Shown here: positions 1-5,973 of the stretch, piece by piece | How positions within the stretch are numbered: the stretch's first letter is position 1 | Layout: each line of letters opens with the position of its first letter | Source of the DNA: CAIOYC01 sp038327995 | GTDB taxonomy: Bacteria; Pseudomonadota; Alphaproteobacteria; Caulobacterales; Caulobacteraceae | Direction: 5' to 3' | NCBI GenBank assembly: GCA_038327995.1 | Contig: JBBQLP010000080.1 | Location: forward strand, 1 to 7,807 | DNA length: 7,807 nucleotides | Program-made: the position numbers and the translations under genes | Notes under the pieces: model-generated | What the model saw: only the letters and a program-made list of their open reading frames with translations | Database searches by the model: none | What the model was told of the DNA's origin: nothing

Positions 1-779
1 GACCGGGTCTTGCTGCCCTTGGTGGGCTTGCCCCAAGGGGTGACCGGGTGGCGCCCGCCGGAGGTGCGGCCTTCGCCGCCGCCGTGCGGGTGATCGATGG
101 GGTTCATGGCCACGCCGCGAACATGGGGCCGCCGGCCCCGGAGACGGACGCGCCCGGCCTTCCCCAGCACCTCGTTCATGTGGTCCTGGTTGGACACCGC
201 CCCGACGGTGGCCATGCAGCCGTCCTGGACCATGCGCAGTTCGCCCGAGTTGAGGCGGATCTGGGCGTAGCCGGCGTCCCGCCCGACCAGCTGGGCGTAG
301 GCCCCGGCGGAGCGGGCGATCTGGCCGCCCTTCATGGGTTTCAGTTCGACGTTGTGGATGATGGTACCAATCGGCAGGCCGCGCAGGGGCGAGGCGTTGC
401 CCGGCTTCACATCGACCTTTTCGGCGGCGATCACCTCGTCGCCGGCCTTCAGCCGCTGCGGGGCCAGGATATAGGCCAGTTCGCCGTCGGCGTATTTGAT
501 CAGGGCGATGAAGGCGGTGCGGTTGGGATCGTATTCCAGGCGCTCGACGGTCGCCGCCATGCCCCACTTGCGGCGTTTGAAGTCCACCCGGCGGTAGAGC
601 CGCTTGGCGCCGCCGCCACGGAAGCGCACCGCGATCCGGCCGCCCCCGCCCCGGCCGCCGCTCTTGGTCAACCCTTCGATCAGGCTCTTTTCCGGCCGCC
701 CCTTGTGCAACTCGGAGCGATCGACGAGCACCAGCCCCCGACGGGACGGCGAGGTCGGATTGAAATGTTTCAGAGCCAT
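1..779 (-). CDS. rplB: 50S ribosomal protein L2, C-terminus cut by window edge
   Basis: Largest primary rRNA-binding protein of the 50S subunit, needed for subunit association and near the peptidyl transferase centre. Reading from the ATG at 779-777, the frame is open to the window edge, giving 259 full codons starting MALKHFNPTSP. Family hallmarks are visible: KSGGRGGGGRIAVRFRGGG near residues 39-57, EYDPNRTAFIAL near 82-93, and the near-terminal segment VRGVAMNPIDHPHGGGEGRT with the conserved His of the HPHGGG motif, followed by SGGRHPVTPWGKPTKG. The usual length is about 275 residues, so roughly the last 15 basic residues and the stop lie outside the window. The start lies 3 nt after the rplW stop, as expected for translational coupling. 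Identification is secure. Confidence 0.97.
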   Translation of the reverse strand, partial: MALKHFNPTSPSRRGLVLVDRSELHKGRPEKSLIEGLTKSGGRGGGGRIAVRFRGGGAKRLYRRVDFKRRKWGMAATVERLEYDPNRTAFIALIKYADGELAYILAPQRLKAGDEVIAAEKVDVKPGNASPLRGLPIGTIIHNVELKPMKGGQIARSAGAYAQLVGRDAGYAQIRLNSGELRMVQDGCMATVGAVSNQDHMNEVLGKAGRVRLRGRRPHVRGVAMNPIDHPHGGGEGRTSGGRHPVTPWGKPTKGSKTR

Positions 780-782
780 GTC

Positions 783-1079
783 TCAAAGCCCCGTGGTGAT
801 TTCGATGGATTTGCCTTCCTGGAGGGTGACGATCGCCTTCTTGAGGTCCGACCGCCGGCCCGGCCGGCCGCTAAAGCGCTTGGTCTTGCCCTTCTGGATC
901 AGGGTGTTGACCTTGATGACCTTGACCTTGAACAGTTCCTCGACGGCGGCGGCGATGTCGTCCTTGGTGGCGCCGATCGCCACCCTGAAGACCACCTTGT
1001 TCTGTTCCGACAGCAGGGTCGCCTTCTCGGTGATCATGGGCGCTAGGATGGTGTCGTAGTGGCGCGGCGCGACGGCCAT
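783..1079 (-). CDS. rplW: 50S ribosomal protein L23
   Basis: Early-assembling 23S rRNA-binding protein at the polypeptide exit tunnel, docking site for trigger factor and SRP. The 98-residue product starts MAVAPRHYDTILAPMITEKAT. It contains the family pattern ITEKAT, KVVFRVAIGATKDDIAAAVEELF and KVKVIKVNTL, then the basic loop GKTKRFSGRPGRRSDLKKAIVTL. Two starts are possible. GTG at 1082 overlaps rplD by 4 nt; ATG at 1079 gives a TGATG junction. The Shine-Dalgarno GGGGAGG ends 7 nt before the ATG but only 4 nt before the GTG, so the ATG is preferred. Length is normal for the family. The frame is intact. Confidence 0.96.
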   Translation of the reverse strand: MAVAPRHYDTILAPMITEKATLLSEQNKVVFRVAIGATKDDIAAAVEELFKVKVIKVNTLIQKGKTKRFSGRPGRRSDLKKAIVTLQEGKSIEITTGL

Positions 1080-1717
1080 CACGCGGCCTCCCCGTCATGG
1101 AAGCGGGCCGTGATCGCCTCGACCGCGGCCCGTGTCAGCACCAGGGTCTCCCGGCGCAGGATGTCGTAGACGTTCAGGCCGGCGTTCGGCAGCACGTCGA
1201 GGTTGGGGATATTGCGCGCCGCGAGCCTGAAGTTGGCGTCGGCTGTCGGCCCGCAGATGACCAGGGCGTTCTTCAGGCCCAGGGCGTCCAGGTTGACCCG
1301 CAGGGCGGCGGTCTTGGCCAGCGGCAGGCTCGCGGCTTCCAGCACCACCAGGGTTCCGGCCTTGGCCTTGGACGACAGGGCGTGGCGCAGGGCCAGCGCC
1401 CTTACCTTCTTGGGCAGGTCGAAGGCGTGGCTGCGGACCACCGGCCCGTGGGCCTTGGCGCCGCCGACGAACTGAGCCGCGCGGCGAGAGCCGTGACGGG
1501 CCCCGCCAGTGCCCTTCTGCTTGTACATCTTCTTGCCGGTCCGCGAGACCTCGTTGCGGACCTGGATCTTGTGGGTTCCGGCCCGTCGCTTGGCCAGCTG
1601 CCAGGTGACGCAGCGTTGCAGGATGTCGGCGCGGATCTCGGTGATGCCGAAAATGTCGTCCGGGAGGTCGAGCGGTTCGCCCTTGCCGCCGTCCAGGGTG
1701 GTGACCTCGATCTTCAT
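1079..1717 (-). CDS. rplD: 50S ribosomal protein L4
   Basis: Primary 23S rRNA-binding protein lining the exit tunnel; in Escherichia coli it is also the autogenous repressor of the S10 operon. The 212-residue product starts MKIEVTTLDGG. It carries the extended tunnel loop KKMYKQKGTGGARHGSRRA near residues 62-80, then GGAKAHGPVVRSHAFDLPKKVR and the C-terminal globular part with NVYDILRRETLVLT near residues 182-195. Length is normal. The ATG overlaps the rplC stop by 4 nt (ATGA), which indicates coupled translation. A purine-rich GAGGGGGCGGGGG stretch inside the rplC end acts as the likely ribosome binding site. If L4 regulates this operon, the structured leader upstream of rpsJ would be the candidate target; that is inference only. 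Confidence 0.97.
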   Translation of the reverse strand: MKIEVTTLDGGKGEPLDLPDDIFGITEIRADILQRCVTWQLAKRRAGTHKIQVRNEVSRTGKKMYKQKGTGGARHGSRRAAQFVGGAKAHGPVVRSHAFDLPKKVRALALRHALSSKAKAGTLVVLEAASLPLAKTAALRVNLDALGLKNALVICGPTADANFRLAARNIPNLDVLPNAGLNVYDILRRETLVLTRAAVEAITARFHDGEAA

Positions 1718-2463
1718 GCCCCCGCCCCCTCGGAAGTCTCGGGCGCGTCGCCTCGAGGCGCCTCGGTTTCCAGCGCCGCCGGGGCGGAGGCCTGCTTGAT
1801 CGCGCCGGGCTTCGGGATGTCGGCCGGAGCGGCGGCCTTGACCGCGTCACGGATCTTGACGAAGGTCCCTTCGGTCCCCGGCACGGCGCCCTTGATCAGA
1901 ATAAGACCGCGCTCCACGTCGACGCGGAACACGGTCAGATTGAGGGTGGTCACCCGGTCCTGACCCATGTGGCCGGCCATGTGCTTGCCCTTGAACACCT
2001 TGCCGGGGTCCTGGCGCTGGCCGGTGGACCCGTGGGCGCGGTGGGATACCGAGACGCCGTGGGTGGCGCGCATGCCGCCGAAATTCCATCGCTTGATGGC
2101 CCCGGCGAAGCCCTTGCCCACCGTCACGCCGGCGACATCGACCTTCTGGCCGGGCAGGAAATGGTCGGCGGAGAACTCGGCGCCCACCTCGATGAGATTT
2201 TCCTCGGAGACGCGGAACTCGGCCACGCAGCGCTTGGGCTCGACCAGAGCCTTGGCGAAATGACCGCGCTCGGCCTTGGAGGTGTTCTTGGCCTTCTTGG
2301 CGCCGGCGCCCAGCTGCAGGGCGACATAGCCGTCCCTGTCCTTGGTCTTCTGAGCGGTGACCTGGCAGCCTTCCAGGCTGAGTACGGTCACCGGCACATG
2401 GGTCCCGTTCTCATCGAAGAGACGGGTCATGCCCAGCTTTTTGGCGATAACGCCGGTGCGCAT
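1714..2463 (-). CDS. rplC: 50S ribosomal protein L3 with C-terminal Ala/Pro/Glu extension
   Basis: Primary assembly protein that reaches toward the peptidyl transferase centre. The 249-residue product starts MRTGVIAKKLGMTRLFDENG. It contains the diagnostic central block KGFAGAIKRWNFGGMRATHG, followed by VSVSHRAHGSTGQRQDPGK and VFKGKHMAGHMG, spanning roughly residues 118-167. The E. coli protein is about 209 residues. Here the L3 core ends near residue 205, and about 44 extra residues rich in Ala, Pro and Glu follow (AAAPADIPKPGAIKQASAPA and onward). From memory such extensions occur in alphaproteobacteria; the tail looks disordered. The ATG is preceded by a purine-rich GAGGGGAGG run, and 17 nt separate it from the rpsJ stop. 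The frame is intact and overlaps rplD by 4 nt. Confidence 0.97.
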   Translation of the reverse strand: MRTGVIAKKLGMTRLFDENGTHVPVTVLSLEGCQVTAQKTKDRDGYVALQLGAGAKKAKNTSKAERGHFAKALVEPKRCVAEFRVSEENLIEVGAEFSADHFLPGQKVDVAGVTVGKGFAGAIKRWNFGGMRATHGVSVSHRAHGSTGQRQDPGKVFKGKHMAGHMGQDRVTTLNLTVFRVDVERGLILIKGAVPGTEGTFVKIRDAVKAAAPADIPKPGAIKQASAPAALETEAPRGDAPETSEGAGA

Positions 2464-2480
2464 CGACCCTCGCCTCCCCT

Positions 2481-2789
<309 letters not shown>

Positions 2790-2894
2790 ATCGCTCTTAC
2801 ATTTCCCTTCAGGCTGCAAGGAGCCCGCGTGCGCCAGACCATTTCAAAGACCGGCCCACTCGACCAAGGTGGCCGAGCGAACGCGAAAGCCCGC

Positions 2895-2930
2895 AAAAAC
2901 GAATGGCCCGCGCGGTAAACCGCGGGGGCC
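2895..2930 (-). terminator. Terminator-like hairpin in the S10 operon leader
   Basis: On the minus strand, positions 2930 to 2905 form a stem of 5 bp, one mismatch and 5 more bp around a 4-nt TTTA loop (arms GGCCCCCGCGG and CCGCGCGGGCC). Five nucleotides (ATTCG) and then a T5 run at 2899-2895 follow. This is the shape of an intrinsic terminator, although the spacer before the U tract is longer than ideal. It lies between the predicted promoter and rpsJ, so it is either an attenuator of the S10 operon or the terminator of an upstream gene that has since been displaced. No upstream minus-strand gene is visible in the window. Confidence 0.5.
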
Positions 2931-2945
2931 GTCACCCAACCTAAA

Positions 2946-3018
2946 CGGCCGCCAGGCCGCTCTTGCTCAGGTTCGCCTCGCGAACCGCGTCTGCCTTTCC
3001 GGGGGTTTTCCCGTCCGG
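2946..3018 (-). promoter_or_regulatory. Three further hairpins in the S10 leader
   Basis: Reading on the minus strand from the promoter toward rpsJ there are three compact inverted repeats. At 3018-2999 CCGG-AC-GGG pairs with CCCCCGG around an AAAA loop (7 bp with a 2-nt bulge). At 2986-2970 there is a perfect 7-bp stem, GGTTCGC-GAG-GCGAACC. At 2959-2946 there is a perfect 5-bp stem, CGGCC-TGGC-GGCCG. With the terminator-like hairpin next downstream, the 5' leader holds four stems in about 115 nt. This suggests a regulatory leader, but no known leader family was recognised. Confidence 0.45.
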
Positions 3019-3046
3019 GCACAGCCGGTTCAACAAAGAGGAGGGG

Positions 3047-3075
3047 TGCATACCCGTGGACGCCTGACGCGTCAA
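3047..3075 (-). promoter_or_regulatory. Sigma70-type promoter for the S10 operon
   Basis: On the minus strand TTGACG (3075-3070) and TATGCA (3052-3047) are separated by exactly 17 nt. The -35 box has five of six consensus bases and the -10 box has the key TA at its start. Transcription would begin near 3040, giving a leader of about 250 nt before rpsJ. No other equally good promoter was seen between this and the rpsJ start. The box lies about 58 bp from the divergent methyltransferase start. Confidence 0.55.
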
Positions 3076-3132
3076 CCCGCTGCCAAAACGAGCCGTTGTT
3101 GCGCCATCAAGGAATCGCATCACAAGGAGAAT

Positions 3133-4066
3133 ATGGTTGTCAAGCTCGCCCATCTAGAACATAACCGGAACATGAACTCTGGCTTGCAAACCGTCATTGA
3201 ACCTGTGCCCGACGAGGCGCCGCTTTCGATTCACGGATCGACCATCTTTATGGGCGACGCCCTCTCGGTGCTGCGCAGGATGCCCAGCGAGTTTGCCCGC
3301 TGTATCGTGACGCCCCCCCCTATTGGGGCCTTCGTGACTATGGCATCGCGGAGCAAATTGGTTCGGAAGAGACTCTCCAGCAATTCATCAACAAGCTGGT
3401 CGCCGTATTCGCCGAGGCTCGTCGCGTACTCGCCGACGACGGTTCGATGTGGCTCAATATCGGCGATGGATTCACGAGCGGCAATCGCGGCTATCGCGCC
3501 CCCGACAAGAAGAATCCCGCCCGCGCCATGGAAGTGCGCCCCGATACGCCGCCCGGGCTGAAGCCCAAGGATCTGTTGGGTATCCCATGGCGTCTCGCCT
3601 TCGCCCTTCAGGCGGACGGGTGGTATCTTCGCAGCGATCTGATTTGGCACAAACCCAATGCAATGCCCGAGAGTGTGAGAGATCGCCCCTCGCGTTCCCA
3701 CGAATACATCTTCCTGTTCACGAAGTCGGAGAAGTACTTTTACGACTGGGGAGCGTCGCGCGAGCTGGCGGACGGTGGAGGCTATCGCAACCGACGATCG
3801 GTTTGGAGCGTCAACACCCGACCATTTCCGGGCGCCCACTTCGCTACCTTTCCCCAGAACTAGTGCGCCCCTGCGTCCTGGCGTCCACTCAAACGGACGA
3901 CTTTGTCCTGGACCCGTTCATTGGCTCGGGAACCATCGGCGTCGTGTGTCACGAGGAGATGCGGAATTACGTCGGGATTGAACTCAATCCGGACTATGTC
4001 GCCATCGCTGCGTCGCGGCTACACGGCCACCTTGCGACCAGCCGGCGGCTTAAGGCTGTCGGCTGA
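3133..4066 (+). pseudogene. Beta-class DNA methyltransferase of a type II R-M system, two frameshifts
   Basis: S-adenosylmethionine-dependent DNA methyltransferase, probably the N4-cytosine type because motif IV is SPPY-like. The order is beta class: catalytic motif IV comes first and the SAM-binding motif last. Three reading frames must be joined. Frame 1 runs from ATG 3133 (MVVKLAHLEHNR...GDALSVLRRMP) to the C8 run at 3313-3320. Restoring one T before this run gives TSPPYWGLRDYG (S61-P-P-Y64). The second frame covers LKPKDLLGIPWRLAFALQ, GWYLRSDLIWHKP and RSHEYIFLFTKS, and ends at a TAG at 3861. Restoring one C in 3852-3855 joins it to PELVRPCVLAST and LDPFIGSGT (D261-T268), then VGIELNPDY with acidic E284. 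The repaired protein is 311 residues, a normal length. The start has AAGGAG at 3124-3129 but only a 3-nt spacer; ATG 3172 is an alternative. G+C here is visibly lower than in the ribosomal genes (27/60 at 3121-3180 against 43/60 at 1321-1380). Confidence 0.85.
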
Positions 4067-4073
4067 TCCGCCC

Positions 4074-4741
4074 ATGCGGTTCCCGCCGCCAAACCTTCAA
4101 ATTGGCTTTGCACTGAAGCTCCAGGCCTCCGCAACACAGCTCTGCAAGAGGCGCTCTTGGAGACCATGAAGACGCTGGACATCGCTGACGTTGATCGCGA
4201 ATTGAACGCGCTTGCGCCGGAGGGCGCACTGTCAAGATTGGCTGGCGCCGGTTTGCGCGGCGAGCTGATGTTCGCCGCGCCGACTGTCCTCACTGCCGCT
4301 CCTCAGCTCCTGGCTTACTACAGGCTACTGCTGGGTTTCAGTCAGAAGGACTTCTACAGCGGCCCGGCAAAATACGGGGCTGGGCCATTCCGTGCCTTCG
4401 AAAACGCCGGACAAATCAGCCCGAAGGTGGCGTCAAGAACCACCGAACTTTGTGAGGCGCTATGTTTCTCGGCAGGCGAACTCCTGGCGGGACTTGACGG
4501 TCAGCAACTCACTGCGGCCTTCCTCGCGGACCTCTCGCTGCTCACGTTGGGACCGCTCTTTCGTGGTGGAGCAAACAACGCGGTGGGATTCGGCGGTGTG
4601 AAAGACGTTCGCGCTATCATAGTATCCATTGTTCAGAATGCGGGTGCCATAACCGCCGGCAATCTCCTCACGCTGAAGAACGCAGCTGGACGAAAAGTAC
4701 TCGTGGAATTCGGAGCGGTCGTGTCCCGGGTGGTGGTGTAA
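4074..4741 (+). pseudogene. XcyI-like type II restriction endonuclease remnant, frameshifted and 3'-truncated
   Basis: Partner of the methyltransferase, starting 7 nt after its stop. From ATG 4074 the frame reads MRFPPPNLQIGFALKLQ. One missing G next to 4123-4124 then moves it into the frame reading GLRNTALQEALLETMKTLDI, which stays open to TAA at 4739-4741. The restored product is 222 residues. Features I associate with the XcyI family (isoschizomers cutting CCCGGG) are DIADVDREL, GLRGELMF (60-67), LLAYYRLLLGFSQKDFY (79-95), LSLLTLGP and NAAGRKVLVEFGA. From memory family members run to about 300 residues or more, with the PD-(D/E)XK catalytic Glu-x-Lys in the missing C-terminal part. After VLVEFGA the sequence becomes VVSRVVV and stops, so the enzyme is expected to be inactive. 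Only 194 residues, from TTG 4157, form one unbroken frame. The family assignment rests on recalled motifs, not a search. Confidence 0.65.
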
Positions 4742-4743
4742 TA

Positions 4744-4767
4744 CCAGACCCGGAAAAGGTTGACTCA
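4744..4767 (+). repeat. IS630 left terminal inverted repeat
   Basis: Compared with the reverse complement of the right end, 16 of 24 positions match by eye. The matching blocks are CCAG, CC, AAAG and TGAC. The outermost bases are C-C-A-G at both ends. The adjacent TA at 4742-4743 is the presumed target duplication. Confidence 0.75.
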
Positions 4768-4841
4768 TTTGGGGGATTCCCGAGGGGGAAGAATTCTGAA
4801 TCAATGCCGCGGCGTGACGAATCGCATGTCGGAGGTATTGG

Positions 4842-5911
4842 ATGGGCGCGTCCCTGGAGATTACGCGAATGGAGCACACGAGCGCGGAGCTGCGTGCGCA
4901 TAGCAGCCGGTTCTCGGATGGCGCCCAGGTCCGGCGGATGCTGGCCTTGGCGATGGTTTTGGAGGGGCGCTCGCGGACGGAGGCGGCCGAGCTCAACGGC
5001 ATGGACCGGCAGACCTTGCGCGACTGGGTGCATCGCTACAACGCCGAGGGTGTCGAGGGTTTGAAGTCTCGCAAAGCCCCAGGCCGGCCGCCGGCCCTGA
5101 GCGAGCAGCAGATGGCGGAGCTGCGCGAACTGGTGATCCAGGGACCCGACCCCGAAATCCATGGCGTGGTGCGTTGGCGCTGCATGGACCTGAAGGCCGA
5201 AGTGGCGCGGCGGTACTCGGTGGAGGTGCACGAGAACACCATCGGCAGATGGCTGCACGAGCTGGACCTGACGCGCCTGCAGCCGCGCCCGCGTCATCCC
5301 CAGAAGGACCCAAAAGCCGAGGAGGCTTTTAAAAAAACTTCGCCGATCTGGTCGCAACCGCGCTCCCGCAGGGAGCGGCCGGCCGCCCGCTCGAAGTCTG
5401 GTTCCAGGACGAGGCCCGCGTAGGCCAGAAAGGCGGCCACGCCTACATCTGGGCGCCGATCGGCTCGCGGCCCCGCATGGTGCGCGACAACCGCCACGTC
5501 TCCACCTACATCTTCGGCGCCATCTGCCCCGCCAGAGCCACCGGCGCGGCCATGATCATGCCCTACGCCAACACCGAGGCCATGAACCTGCATCTGGCCG
5601 AGATCAGCCTGGAGGTCGCGCCCGGGGCTCACGCCATCCTCGTCTGTGACGGCGCCGGCTGGCATCAAAGGGGCAAAAAGCTCGTGGTCCCCGACAACAT
5701 CACTCTGCTGCCCCTGCCGCCCTACTCACCCGAGTTGAACCCTATGGAGAACGTCTGGGACTACTTGCGGCAGAACAAGCTCTGCGGCCTGGTCTGGGCG
5801 ACCTACGAAGACATCCTCGACGCCTGCCAGAGCGCCTGGCGCTTCCTGATCAACGACCCAGACCGGATCCGATCCATCGGAACCCGCAGCTGGGCCTGTG
5901 TCACTCTTTAA
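4842..5911 (+). CDS. IS630-family DDE transposase, two frames joined by -1 frameshift
   Basis: Cut-and-paste transposase acting on the element's ends. Frame A (4842-5423, 193 codons before its stop) starts at an ATG with GGAGG at 4831-4835 and a 6-nt spacer. It carries an N-terminal helix-turn-helix region (about residues 30-73, RSRTEAAELNGMDRQTLRDW and the following residues) and a second winged-helix-like part ending FKK. Frame B begins in the -1 frame at the A7 run (NFADLVATALPQG...) and runs to 5911. A -1 slip at 5336/5337 fuses them into 356 residues, a normal IS630 length. Catalytic residues in the fused numbering are D190 (WFQDEARVG), D270 (LVCDGAGWH) and E303 (PPYSPELNPMENVW). Only the fused product holds the DDE triad; unshifted frame A is just the DNA-binding half. 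Both halves look intact, so the element may be active. A disabling single-base deletion is the alternative to programmed shifting. Confidence 0.85.
5331..5338 (+). promoter_or_regulatory. A7 slippery site for transposase frameshifting
   Basis: Seven A residues then C, read TTT AAA AAA ACT in frame A. A lysyl-tRNA on the second AAA can slip back one base with full re-pairing, so the next codon is AAC and reading continues in frame B without a stop through the DDE domain. Poly-A slippage is a recognised way in which IS elements, including some IS630 members, make full transposase. Whether a stimulatory structure lies downstream was not determined. Confidence 0.65.
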
Positions 5912-5920
5912 GAGGACTGG
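5897..5920 (-). repeat. IS630 right terminal inverted repeat
   Basis: Its reverse complement begins CCAGTCCTC and shares 16 of 24 positions with the left end. It overlaps the last codons of the transposase, whose stop is at 5909-5911, and is followed by the second TA copy at 5921-5922. Confidence 0.75.
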
Positions 5921-5973
5921 TATCAGACACCCGGCACTTCCGCTTCCCAACCCCTTGCTGGTGCGGGCCGGGC

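Larger units (their letters stand above)
4744..5920 (+). mobile_element. Complete IS630-family insertion sequence, 1177 bp
   Basis: Both ends are visible. The left terminus is CCAGACC and the right terminus is GGACTGG, each flanked by TA (4742-4743 and 5921-5922), which matches the TA target duplication of the IS630/mariner superfamily. One transposase gene in two frames fills the element, on the plus strand. The size is typical of the family. The element sits immediately after the stop codon of the truncated endonuclease and about 50 bp from the 3' end of the convergent TPR gene. Confidence 0.85.

Noticed and set aside
48..1059. Long plus-strand open frames across rplB and rplW
   Set aside because: They are antisense to highly conserved ribosomal protein genes and reflect high G+C. 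The translations are low-complexity and resemble no family.
2941..3153. Minus-strand 70-residue frame in the S10 leader, with an internal Met start giving 36 residues (MHPSSLLNRL...)
   Set aside because: Its internal ATG overlaps the predicted -10 box, no ribosome binding site is seen, and the DNA is occupied by hairpins. A leader peptide cannot be excluded, but nothing supports it.
3231..3839. Minus-strand 202-residue frame opposite the methyltransferase
   Set aside because: The opposite strand has precise methyltransferase motifs after frame repair; the minus frame has no recognisable features.
4725..4730. CCCGGG, the XcyI-type recognition sequence, at the endonuclease truncation point
   Set aside because: CCCGGG also occurs elsewhere in this GC-rich window (for example near 3552, 5620, 6065 and 7505), so the coincidence carries little weight. 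The specificity of this remnant is also unproven.
4760..4802. TTGACT in the IS630 left end as a transposase promoter
   Set aside because: No acceptable -10 box lies at 16-18 nt; the next AT-rich hexamer is about 26 nt away.
4460..5357. Minus-strand frames spanning the endonuclease and IS630 left part
   Set aside because: They cross the IS boundary and are antisense to recognised genes.
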